Assembly: GCF_932526225.1 (NCBI RefSeq)
Contig: NC_064040.1
Location: forward strand, 1,927,501-1,991,500
Direction: 5' to 3'
Length of the DNA: 64,000 nt
Source of the DNA: Nematostella vectensis
Taxonomy: Eukaryota > Cnidaria > Anthozoa > Actiniaria > Edwardsiidae
This document shows positions 20,142-30,035 of this stretch, piece after piece. Position 1 is the first letter of the stretch, and every line of letters begins with the position of its first letter. A program made the translations under genes and the position numbers. Under the pieces are notes generated by a model. The model saw nothing but the letters and a program-made list of their open reading frames with translations, made no database searches and was not told the origin of the DNA.

Positions 20142-21638
20142 CTACTCATCACGCCGCTTGCGAACACAAACAGTAAACGGTTTGGGGTGTAAAACAACAC
20201 CCATGTCCCCCTCTAGGGAGGGCAAAGGATAACCAGGCGGGTTTACAAACTCAAAGTGCTGCAGAAGTGTGGCCAGGAAGAGGAAGAGCTCAGAGCGAGC
20301 CAAGACCTCTCCTAGACACACCCTCGGGCCGGCACCAAACGGCAGGAAGGTACCTCCAACAGGTGCCTGGAATTTTCCTTCGGCGTCCAGGAAGCGGTCC
20401 AGGTTGAAGGTGTCTGGTTCTTTCCAGATACTGGGGTCGTGGTGAAGCGACCAGAGATTTGTGAACACAGTGGTGCCTTTAGCGATTTCATACCCCAGGA
20501 GGGTACAGTCAGAAGCGGTCTTGTGCGGTAACGAGAGCGGGAGTAGATTCGACAGGCGCTGTGTTTCTGCGGTAAATGCCTCGAGTACCGGGAGATTCTT
20601 CCTCTGGGATAACTTTGGGGATACATCTCTACCGATTACCTGGTCAATTTCCTTGTGCAGGCGTGCCTGGACGCCAGGGTTGTGAAGGAGGTAGGCGATT
20701 GCCCAGCTGAGGGTAGTGGTTGTGGTCTCAGAGCCCGCGAGGAATAACGTAGCAAGGCCGGCCATGATGATGGGGCCTTCCCCGAAGTGTTCTTTGCTCG
20801 ACTTGTCTTCTTCCTCTGCTTCTTGCTTCGCTTTCAGTAGCGCGTCTGTGTAATCACGAATGTGATTTGGGTCAAATGTCTCGACGTGCTCATCGTACTT
20901 TGCTCTCATGATCACAAACCGCTCTTGGCCTAGCTCCTTTATTTCCTTTACATGCTGACTATAAGGAAGAAATGGCTTAAGGATAGGGAACGCCTCTTTC
21001 AACCAGCCCTCACCTATGTTCAAACGTGTAGATTTGTCGTTGATGTAGTAAAGTCTCTGAAACTCCGGGTCGTTAATGTCATAACGGTTGCCAAATATCT
21101 TAGTGCAGATTACGTTAGTGACAGCTGTGCCGAACTGTTTCGTAATATCAATCGGTTTCTCGTCGCTCTCTTCAAGACGCTTACAGAGCTCGGACACTTC
21201 TTCATTGATCACCTCCTGCAATCGATCTTCGCCGTAGACTTTAATGGTTGAATGACCAAGCTTACGAAATATGCGCCATCTCTCTCCATAGTCCATAGCA
21301 AATAAAGCAGGGCCCCATCTTTTATCAACGATCTCTTCTGTTATTGGCAAAAGTGGTCGTCCTGCAAAATTTCTTGGCTGCCGAACAAGTGCTTCTTTGA
21401 TAGCATCACCACTTAGAACAATAATCGGCTTGTGTGCTAGATACACGCGAAAGATCTTCCCGTATGTTTTCTCGAGTGCAGCAAAGTCCAAGTGCATTTG
21501 GTTGCTCAGTAGATTTAGATTACCGATCAGCGGCAGAGGACGTGGTCCCGGGGGGAGGTTACCTTCTCTGAACTCGAAGAACAGATGATAAACGATGAAT
21601 AAGGTCACTGCAAGTGTGGCTAGCTCGAGATACATCAT
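20142..21638 (-). CDS. Cytochrome P450, CYP2-clan, intronless (copy 2)
   Basis: A 498-residue P450 that differs from copy 1 at about 20 positions by eye (roughly 96 % identical). All key motifs are kept: PPGPRPLPLIGN, AGSETT, ETQR and FGAGPRVCLG. The start has two ATGs in a row; copy 1 begins at the second. Differences cluster near residues 107-113 (DKRWGPALF against DKKRGKSLF in copy 1), a region next to the heme side in CYP2 structures, and near the C-terminus. It is also intronless and lies in the same HECT intron, here on the same strand as the host gene. The pair arose by a recent inverted duplication; the enzyme is predicted active and its substrate is unknown. Confidence 0.93.
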   Translation of the reverse strand: MMYLELATLAVTLFIVYHLFFEFREGNLPPGPRPLPLIGNLNLLSNQMHLDFAALEKTYGKIFRVYLAHKPIIVLSGDAIKEALVRQPRNFAGRPLLPITEEIVDKRWGPALFAMDYGERWRIFRKLGHSTIKVYGEDRLQEVINEEVSELCKRLEESDEKPIDITKQFGTAVTNVICTKIFGNRYDINDPEFQRLYYINDKSTRLNIGEGWLKEAFPILKPFLPYSQHVKEIKELGQERFVIMRAKYDEHVETFDPNHIRDYTDALLKAKQEAEEEDKSSKEHFGEGPIIMAGLATLFLAGSETTTTTLSWAIAYLLHNPGVQARLHKEIDQVIGRDVSPKLSQRKNLPVLEAFTAETQRLSNLLPLSLPHKTASDCTLLGYEIAKGTTVFTNLWSLHHDPSIWKEPDTFNLDRFLDAEGKFQAPVGGTFLPFGAGPRVCLGEVLARSELFLFLATLLQHFEFVNPPGYPLPSLEGDMGVVLHPKPFTVCVRKRRDE

Positions 21639-22787
21639 AGGTTACTTTGGAATATAGCCAAACTAACACTGGTGAAATGATTTTGGGAGGCAATTTCACT
21701 TCAGCACACGGATAAGAAGAACCACCGAAGCAAAACTTTGGGGGTAACTTGAACCAAGCTACGTGTCCACAATAGCTGTACTTTGACCCGTTACTTTCTA
21801 GACGTCTAGTGTCTAGATATGATAAGAAGGACTCACAGCTTGTAGTGACCTTTGTCACGCTGGGTCTCGTACAGCGATAGTTGATGCTGATTTGACCGTT
21901 CCCTGGCTAGAGAAACGAAGCGACTTCGCAACAAAACCCGTCTCCTGGGGTTTCCCCCTTTCTCATAGCGCTTGATCCAGGGAAATCCCGTGTGTTCAGT
22001 AGAAGCGCAAGCAACATGATGCTTGTATTCATAGGAGCAGTAAATGAAGGGAGAAAACTCTGGCTCAAGTTTTCGTGAACCACGATAGTCTTCATTCCTT
22101 ATTCGCTCTTCTTTACATTTTAATAAAAACATATTTTTTTTTTCGATAATCTTATCTTGCCTGATTCAGGACGAGAGGTAACGCAAAAACGACGTCTGAA
22201 TGCGTGACCAATATTTCAGAGAAAGCTTGCCAGATCCATTGGAAACGCAAAAAAGTCGTCTGAATGCGTGACCATTTTATCAGAGAAAGCTTACCTGATT
22301 CATTATGAAAGGTAACGCAAAAAGTTGTCTGAACATGTGACCATTTTATCAGAGAGAGCTTACCAGATTCATTACGGAAGGTAACGCAAAAAGGACGTCT
22401 GAATACGTGTGGTTGTAGACGGGCTAGCTGTTGCATAGCGGAGCCTAGTACATCCGAACGGTCCACGCTCAAGGATCGGCTGCCACCCGCTGAGAATGAT
22501 GACCTGTCAGAGATAGTAAACTCAGACTTAATTTAGTTGATTGGATCCTATATTTCGATGCCGTTGCCATTTCTAAGGGACTGCTCCTAGCTTTTGAAGA
22601 GATTGTCTTGATTAATAGGTCGAATTTTCAGAACCGTAGCCAGGCTAAAAGGTCCGCTCAATTGAGAGAAAATTGAGAAACAAAGTGGTCCCGATGGTTG
22701 GCCAAACGACGTTAGCCCCCACTCCCCGTCCTCTCTCGCTTAAAAACCTTGTTGCGGGTCTGCTTTTATCCTACCCCATTACCAATA
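21639..22787. other. Upstream region of P450 copy 2, with short repeats
   Basis: No gene is firmly supported. An imperfect repeat of about 62 bp occurs about four times at 22150-22435 (CAGAGAAAGCTT..CAGATTCATT and GGTAACGCAAAAA). A 99-codon minus-strand frame at 22132-21833 begins with a real ATG and ends near a GTGAGT donor, but it matches no family I know. Confidence 0.4.
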
Positions 22788-22978
22788 ATGGGAAATTCAA
22801 ACAGATTTAAAAGCAAAAGACATGGCGAAAAGGCGAAAAAGAGACGAGCATCAATCGCTGCTGCCGCGGCGACGTCTGAATCGTCCAATACTGATCAAAT
22901 CTGCCGGCGATCGCTGGCGATTGAATTCGCTAATACAAGCGTACAGAATCGCCTAGTGTGTCGCAGGCTTTACGCAAT
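22788..22978 (+). CDS. Unidentified open frame running into the assembly gap
   Basis: An ATG at 22788 opens 63 codons up to the N-run: MGNSNRFKSKRHGEKAKKRR, then an Ala-rich stretch. The start is strongly basic, as in nuclear or RNA-binding proteins. If the gap is collapsed at the repeated 14-mer, the frame ends a few codons later at a TAA. I do not recognise it; it may be part of a repeat. Confidence 0.25.
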
Positions 22979-23178
22979 NNNNNNNNNNNNNNNNNNNNNN
23001 NNNNNNNNNNNNNNNNNNNNNNNNNNNNNNNNNNNNNNNNNNNNNNNNNNNNNNNNNNNNNNNNNNNNNNNNNNNNNNNNNNNNNNNNNNNNNNNNNNNN
23101 NNNNNNNNNNNNNNNNNNNNNNNNNNNNNNNNNNNNNNNNNNNNNNNNNNNNNNNNNNNNNNNNNNNNNNNNNNNNNN
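22979..23178. other. Assembly gap (200 N) flanked by an identical 14-mer
   Basis: Exactly 200 N, a common placeholder for unknown size. AGGCTTTACGCAAT ends just before the gap and the same 14 bases start just after it. The contig ends may overlap (no real gap) or a tandem repeat may have been collapsed. The gap lies in the HECT intron where an exon is missing. Confidence 0.95.
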
Positions 23179-23471
23179 AGGCTTTACGCAATGGAGTTCT
23201 CCTGGAATACGTAACGAGCTAGGTTAGAAACTGTGCGAAGAGCACTGCTTACCAATGTTCTGAACACTGATGTGTCTTGTAAAAGCTACAAATCAGGGTT
23301 CAAACTTCGATTTTCTTCAGTTTCGAAAAGGATTTCTATTTCTGTTGCGTTGCATTACGTTGCGTTGTCTTCTACAACTGGATTGTGATTCGCAAAAACG
23401 TAACAAAACTTTCCCAATATTTTTGCTTTTCTTTTAACAACAATTTTTTCTCTCACAAGAGCATCACTTAC

Positions 23472-26400
23472 TTTAGCGTTCTGATCTTAGCTCTGAACCA
23501 GCGGCGCTTGTTGTCGAAGTCAAGAATTGCCCTCCATGTACACTGAAGCAAACCGTGGTTGTTCTCCTCGAGCATCTCCGGGTTGCGTCGAATGAAGTCA
23601 TTAAACACAGTATAGTATGCATCGTGATTTGCAAGGGAGATTAGCGCATTCTTGACAACCTAATAACCAGAACAGAGACTCTTAAAGACAGCTTTTCAAT
23701 AAGGAAAAAGTGCGGAGATGTAAAAGCTAAAGCGCATGTGAAATTAAAACAAAAAGAATGGAAGAAGGGGAAACAGGTTGCCTCCTAATTGTGTTTTTAT
23801 TTTTTTCTATAGAATTTTTCGACTATGACATAGTTGGAGTAGTTATATTATACATACTTTGAATGTCTTCTCCTTCTGGGCCTCATTACTAGGCTTCTTT
23901 AGAAGGTCTCCTAATACAAACAGCTGTTCGGGTTTGGGTTTCATCAGAGCCAAGACACAACTCTCCTGAGCCTTAAAGTTTGCGTATAGCAGTGGTGGCC
24001 ACCCATACTTGTCCAGGCAGTCAACTGGGTGTCCACTATCCAGGAGTAACTGGACACATCTGGTATTTCCTGCCATAGCAGCCAGGTGGAGTGCGGATGT
24101 TTTGTGGCTATCCTGGAACAGTGAAATAACAGTCAGATACAAACCTATTCGGATAGTCAATATGATTTTACCCTACAGGAGTGGCTGGACACATCTGGTA
24201 GGAGAAAGGTTATCCTAAAAAAGTCAAATAAGGTTTATAACCTCGCCTCAAATACATAACAAGTGTCAAGCAATACGTTTTAATTAAAAGAATGAGTTGT
24301 ACATAGCTGCAATTAACATACAGATATATATTCACATACACCCAGGATAGTTATGTTGTGGTTTGAAATGCTTCTTGGTTTGAAATTGTTAAAACCAGTT
24401 TGAAAAAAATTCAAACCATGCCACATTTGTTGTGGTTTGAAATGCTTCTTGGTTTGAATTTTTTTCTGGTTTTAATAATTTCAAACCAAGAAGCATTTCA
24501 AACCACAACAGTTACTCAGCCCCTGTTTCGGTATAATGGTGCCACCAAGGGTTTGTGACCCTGACCCTGTTCAGGATAACATATTGTCCTGAACAGGGAC
24601 AAGCAGGAAAACCCGAATAGCAACAGTCTCCCCTCCTCCGCAAACCTCAGAGTTCTAATGAGAAAAAGGCTTCACAACATTCTACTTGACAAGACATGTA
24701 AAAGCAAAATTATAAATTTGAGCCCTTCTCAGGACAGGGAAGCCTGAAATATATATCCTGTTTAGGACAGAGATCAGCCCAACCATACCCAGCGATACCC
24801 AACCATACCCAGCGATACCCAACCATACCCAGCGATACCCAACCATACCCAGCGACACCCAACCATACCCAGCAATACCCAACCATACCCAGCGATACCC
24901 AACCATACCCAGCGATACCCAACCATACCCAACCATACCCAGCGATACCCAACCATACCCAACCATACCCAACCATACCCAACCATACCCAGCGATACCC
25001 AACCATACCCAGCGATACCCAGCGATACCCAACCATACCCAGCCATACCCAGCAATACCCAGCGATACCCAACCATACCCAACCATACCCAGCGATACCC
25101 AACCATACCCAGCGATACCAAACCATACCCAGCGATACCAAACCATACCCAGCGATACCAAACCATACCCAGCGATACCAAACCATACCCAGCGATACCC
25201 AACCATACCCAGCGATACGTCCCTGTCTGTGGATACAGGAGGGTAATTGTACTAACCATGTTCTTGGTCCCGCTGATCAATAACAAGCTTTAAAGCCAAC
25301 CAGCCCTTGGTTGTTTATACACAAATAGCACATCCCTACATAGTGAATAAAGGGAATACAGAGTTCAAACAAATAGCGGAGGATCTTACAGTGATCATGA
25401 CAGTGGCACCGGCATCAATGAGAGCAGCAAGGCAATCCGCATTTCCACTCAGGCATGACTGCATCAGAGGTGTGAAGTCTGTAGAGAGAAAGATTTTTTA
25501 TTCTAAACAACTGTCAACAAGTAGCGCTTGCTTTGACTTTGACCAAATGGTGCAACTTATGCAACACATGGCTAAATATGGTAGTAATGGTGCAACTTAT
25601 GCAACACATGGCTAAATATGGTAGTAATGGTGCAACTTATGCAACACATAGGTAAATATGGTAATAATGGTGCAACTTATGCAACACATGGGTAAATATG
25701 GTAATAATGGTGCAACTTATGCAACACATGGGTAAATATGGTAGTAATGGTGCAACTTATGCAACACATAGGTAAATATGGTAATAATGGTGCAACTTAT
25801 GCAACACATGGGTAAATATGGTAATAATGGTGCAACTTATGCAACACATGGGTAAATATGGTAATAATGGTGCAACCTATGCAACACATAGGTAAATATG
25901 GTAATAATGGTGCAACTTATGCAACACATAGGTAAATATGGTAATAATGGTGCAACTTATGCAACACATGGCTAAATATGGTAATAATGGAGCAACTTAT
26001 GCAACAAATGGGTAAATATGGTAATAATGGAGCAACTTATGCAACACATGGGTAAATATGGTAATAATGGTGCAACTTATGCAACACATGGCTAAATATG
26101 GTAGTAATGGTGCAACTTATGCAACACATGGGTAAATATGGTAGTAATGGCGCAACTTATGCAACACATGGGTAAATATGGTAATAATGGTGCAACTTAT
26201 GCAACACATGGGTAAATAGGGTAATAATGGTGCAACTTATGCAACACATAGGTAAATATGGTAATAATGGTGCAACTTATGCAACAAATGGGTAAATATG
26301 GTAATTATGGTGCAACTTATGAAACACATGGGTAAATATGGTAATAATGGTGCAACTTATACAACACATGGCTAAATATGGTAATAATGCTGCAACTTAT

Positions 26401-29244
26401 GCAACACATGGCTAAATATGGTAATAATGGTGCAACTTATGCAACACATGGGTAAATATAGTAATAATGGCGCAACTTATGCAACACATAGGTAAATATG
26501 GTAATAATGGTGCAACTTATGCAACACATGGCTAAATATTGTAATTGTACTAACCATGTTCTTGGTCCCGCTGATCAATAACAAGCTTTAAAGGGTTTAG
26601 CAACTGCCTCAGGCAAAGTGAGTTATTGAAATCATTGCCACCCTCAAGATACGAAGCACACTCTACAGCAAAGTGAAGCATGTTTCCTCCATTGGCTGTC
26701 TTAAAAGTGTTTGGATTGGCACCATATTTTAGAAGAATTGCAGCACACTGCAAAAAAAAGAGTAAAGGTATATACATTGCACTTGTCTACTACTAAATGA
26801 ACAGACTTTAGTCTTAATACGATGTTTTAGTCAGTTGATTGTTGCAACCATTATGTATGTATCTAAAAAGAAATAAAATATATGTGATAATCTGTCACTA
26901 TATGAATTCAAAATCAAACTTATACCTGGTGTTGTCCTGCATAAATAGCAGCGGCAAGAGGCGACAGTCCCCTGGAGTCCCTACGCTCCAGTACCTTTAC
27001 ACAAGCCTTCTTATCATGTGAAAATAGCATGTCCATACATCTGCCCCTGGTAGAACACCCAGAACCACTTCTATCTTCTCCAATAGCAAAATGCAGCATG
27101 TTCATCCCACTCTTAGACTTCATTAATGTTTTATTAATTGACTTTAAGTCTACACGATCAAGGAGTACCTTAAGACAGTCTGGATGTCCGTTTGCAGCAT
27201 AAGCAATAGCTGGGAATCCATACTTGTCCAGAGCAGTGCGATCTGCTCCATACCTTAGGAGAATTCTCATCATGATAGCATTGCCCTGTAGAGCGACCAA
27301 GTGAAGGGCTGTTCTCTTACTTGGTCCACGTTCATAAATACTATCAGCTGAGTCTTCCAGACACTTTTTTGCTCCATTAATATCATCATCAAGTATAGCT
27401 AAATGCAAGGGAATACTCTTGTTCTGGTCTGTTGTACACTCAGCTAATGTTCCATCCTCACTTTCTGATTCATCTTGTTTCACAATGCGATTCCATTTAG
27501 ATAGTCTTTTTCCCAGTTTGTGTTTTCTAGGACTCTTCTCTATGTACTGTTTGTTCTGTTCTGCAGATTCAATATTGCCACCTTTGTGACTGAATGTGTC
27601 TAGAAGTTTAATAAAGTGTGAGGCTTCTTCAGAATTCATGCCATCTTCAGACTCATCATTAGAGACAACAAAATCCTTCTCATATTCATCTGAATCTCCC
27701 AGCTCCCCCCAGATACTTAAAGCCAGGTCACATGTATCATTATACTCTTCATCTTCAGAAGTCTCTGGACTTTCTTGCACTTTTGCCTTTTGAGCTATAC
27801 GTGTTTTGGGCTCAAGTTTTGCCATTTTTCGCTTTTCTTTGAGCTCAGTAAACAATTGTTGCTTTGAGTCTTCCTTCTTTCTCGCTAAAGTTCTTGCTCT
27901 TCTTGACTTTGGTCTAGCAGTGGGTGCCTTTTTGACTGGCAAATCTTTCTCTCTTTTGACACTTTGTTTATCTTCATAAGGATCATCACAACTACTTGAA
28001 TCTGTGATAACACATTTTCTTGAGCTTGACAGTCTTCTTTTCTGTGTACTTTTCATAATAACACCATCAGAACTATCATCACTCTCAGGCACTTGCTTTG
28101 ATTTGCTTTCACCATGTCTTCTTCTAATTCTTGACAATGGAACATCACTATCCTCAGAAGGAAAACCTATTTCTTCTTGCCTTTCCCTCGACGTCACAGC
28201 TTGTTGGTCATCTTCTACTCCAGAGCGCAGTTTACTCCAAGGTTTGATTTTTGGTGAGGAGTCATCTGAGCTTGATGTGGGATTATGACCATCATCATCA
28301 CCATCGTCATCTATAAAGTCAGACAGACTGTCTCCTGATGGATAACAGTCAGCCGCTCTCTCGGTGACATAAGAATTGCGTCTGAATTAAATTAAAAAAA
28401 GATATTAGTCATCACATCATTGATTAAAATCTGTTAAAATACTGCATATAATAATCAATTTATAATTGGCATGGATACAAAGAAGAGTGAGGTATTCTGA
28501 AGTCGTTGTGTCACCTCTTTTGAATACTCTATGGTCCATAACTTCTCCAGTACAGTAAATGTTGGAAAATTCGCGACCGAAAAAATCACAAACACTGAAA
28601 ATTCAGTGTCAAGGTCAGGCCTTGGACCCCAAGACCCACGAATTTTCCAACATTTACTGTAGTGTGTAGCCAATCATATCTAAGAATACCTGTAATATGG
28701 GACTAGTTACCACTAGACAAACCTATGTCACTTACTCTCTGATGAAGTCATTTACCAGCCGACAAGGACGTAGAGAGTTACACCTTTCTTCTTCTAACTC
28801 AACGTTCCTCAAAACTCCAGGTGAAATGCTTTCCAGAGCCTTATCCCTCTGTGGAAGTTTAAACTCCCTTGAGGCCTTTTGTCTCAGTCTCTCAGAGCTT
28901 CTAGATGTTGGAGTAGGACAGGAATTTCCCGCCAAGTTTCGTCCATTACTACTTTTCCTGGTTCGAGGTGTTTTGGGTGAAGGTTTAGGTGAGCTGTTAT
29001 TGGAATAGTTGTCCTCATTATCAGACTCTGACGAACTTTTTAAATTAGATCTTTTACTCCTCCGTATTTGACTTTCAGTCTTAGGAGTTTTGACTAAGTT
29101 CCTTTTTGTCACGCTGATTCTAGAATTTATATCGAGGTCAAGTTCACCCTCAGAATCCGAAGAGAGCGATTCCAATCGAGCTAGTCGTCTCCGTTTGGTG
29201 TTTCGAGTTAACAAAGCAGACTCGTCGCTTTCGTCACTCGACAT
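23472..29244 (-). CDS. Ankyrin-HECT E3 ubiquitin ligase, 5' part (disordered head, ankyrin repeats)
   Basis: Six exons: 29244-28736, 28381-26926, 26747-26555, 25478-25390, 24112-23858 and 23659-23472, all GT-AG with matching phases, about 897 residues. Residues 1 to about 470 are Ser/Asp/Glu/Lys-rich and disordered, with basic nuclear-signal-like patches (TKRRRLAR, KTQKRRLSSSRK). Ankyrin repeats follow: RTALHLVALQGNAIMMRILL, PLAAAIYAGQHQ|CAAILLKYGANPN, TPLMQSCLSGNADCLAALID and SALHLAAMAGNTRCVQLLLD. The last exon ends ILDFDNKRRWFRAKIRTLK, which matches the segment just before the HECT domain in HUWE1, so this part continues into the exons at 14373-6490. The exon ends in phase 2 and cannot join the 14373 exon directly; at least one exon (length 3n+2) is missing. 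The start ATG at 29244 is the first in frame and divergent from EIF1AD. The domain order is ankyrin then HECT, as in HACE1, but the long charged head is not. Confidence 0.87.
24354..24509. mobile_element. Palindromic MITE with AGTTA target duplication
   Basis: The left arm GTTGTGGTTTGAAATGCTTC has an inverted copy at the right end, and the pairing extends over about 40 bp. A further direct copy of the arm begins at about 24431. AGTTA flanks both sides (24349-24353 and 24510-24514). It lies in the intron between exons 25478-25390 and 24112-23858. Confidence 0.75.
24565..24598. repeat. Perfect 12-bp inverted repeat, 10-nt loop
   Basis: CCCTGTTCAGGA and TCCTGAACAGGG flank TAACATATTG. It sits between the palindromic MITE and the 20-bp minisatellite. 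It may be a short transposon relic. Confidence 0.7.
24778..25218. repeat. 10/20-bp minisatellite (AACCATACCCAGCGATACCC)
   Basis: About 44 ten-base half-units of the forms AACCATACCC and AGCGATACCC alternate with local changes, including a block near 25120-25190 with CCAAACC. It lies in the HECT-gene intron 25389-24113. All three minus-strand frames stay open through it, an artefact of composition. Confidence 0.95.
25243..25295 (-). pseudogene. Displaced copy of the 3' end of exon 26747-26555 with its donor
   Basis: Fifty-three bases are identical to 26541-26593: 39 bases of exon end plus 14 bases of intron with the GTTAGT donor. The copy lies downstream of the next exon (25478-25390) and next to the 20-bp minisatellite. 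It has no acceptor, so it is a non-functional exon fragment. Exact identity implies a recent event or conversion. Confidence 0.9.
25545..26538. repeat. 40-bp minisatellite, about 25 copies
   Basis: The unit is 40 bp (GGTGCAACTTATGCAACACA plus TGGGTAAATATGGTAATAAT) and copies differ at only a few positions. It lies in the HECT-gene intron 26554-25479, and its last unit ends about 16 bp from the exon at 26555. Confidence 0.95.
28551..28661. mobile_element. Tc1/mariner-type MITE
   Basis: A 107-bp element (28553-28659) has inverted ends CAGTAAATGTTGGAAAATTC, perfect for at least 20 bp, and is flanked by TA on both sides. The CAGTA terminus and TA duplication are the Tc1/mariner signature. It lies in the first intron of the ankyrin-HECT gene. 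Confidence 0.8.
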
Positions 29245-30035
29245 TTGAGCTAGAAATGCCTAGATCATGACTGGTAAGCGCACACAAATGTTAATATTTC
29301 ACATTTAAACCTATGGCGATAAGCTTACTTATTAGCAACACACTCTTTACCAAACTACATCCTACTTCGATCACGAGATCTCGCCTTCAGAGCTGACGCG
29401 AGGTGTAGCGGAGAGTAGACCCCGTCAAAAGACTGAATAGCTCAGCCAAAATTACAATTCCAAACTTATTTCCGAGAAGATCACGTTTTGGTATAAAAAA
29501 ATATCCGCAATTTGAAAGAAAACGATTGTATCGTGGAAGCAATGGCTCAAAGTTAACTTTATATTTCGCACCTAAACACACGAACACGGGCCCAGGCCCC
29601 TTGGACGTGCGTGGCGCGAAAATCGCTCATCAATCGTGACCAAAAATTAATAATCATAATAACGCTAAAAATAAAAAATCTTCATCTAAAGCATTGCGAA
29701 TCATTAGTTTCGACCACAATCGGTATGTTTGAAAGCAGAGAAGGTAAAAATCGACTAGACTAAGGCGGGTTATCCTGGGCGTTGCGCATTGCATCCTGGG
29801 ATTCTCGTACCAGCCCTCTAAAACCCACTCGTGCAATATGGCTTCGAAGCAAAAAGTATCTTATTTTTGTTACCTGCAAAAATATACCCGAAAATACAAC
29901 TGCACTGGATAAATACCTGAGACATGGGTTTCAATCATGGGCGGTAACTAAAAAGGTCGTTTTTACTGTGAGCTTCTTGGGCGTTTAGCCCTTCTTGCAA
30001 GGCTGCGTGCTGAGAACGAATTTCAACCGTAGACC
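29245..30035. promoter_or_regulatory. Divergent promoter region between ankyrin-HECT gene and EIF1AD
   Basis: Two start codons face away from each other across 791 bp. No TATA box is clear. A short frame begins ATGGCTTCGAAGCAAAAAG at 29837 but stops after 24 codons and is not supported as a gene. Confidence 0.4.

Noticed and set aside
21833-22132. 99-codon minus frame as the missing HECT exon
   Set aside because: It has a GTGAGT near its end, but the sequence shows none of the HECT N-lobe motifs.
24682-25286. Three long minus-strand frames (GYRWVWLG-type repeats)
   Set aside because: Translations of the 10/20-bp minisatellite in all frames; intron sequence.
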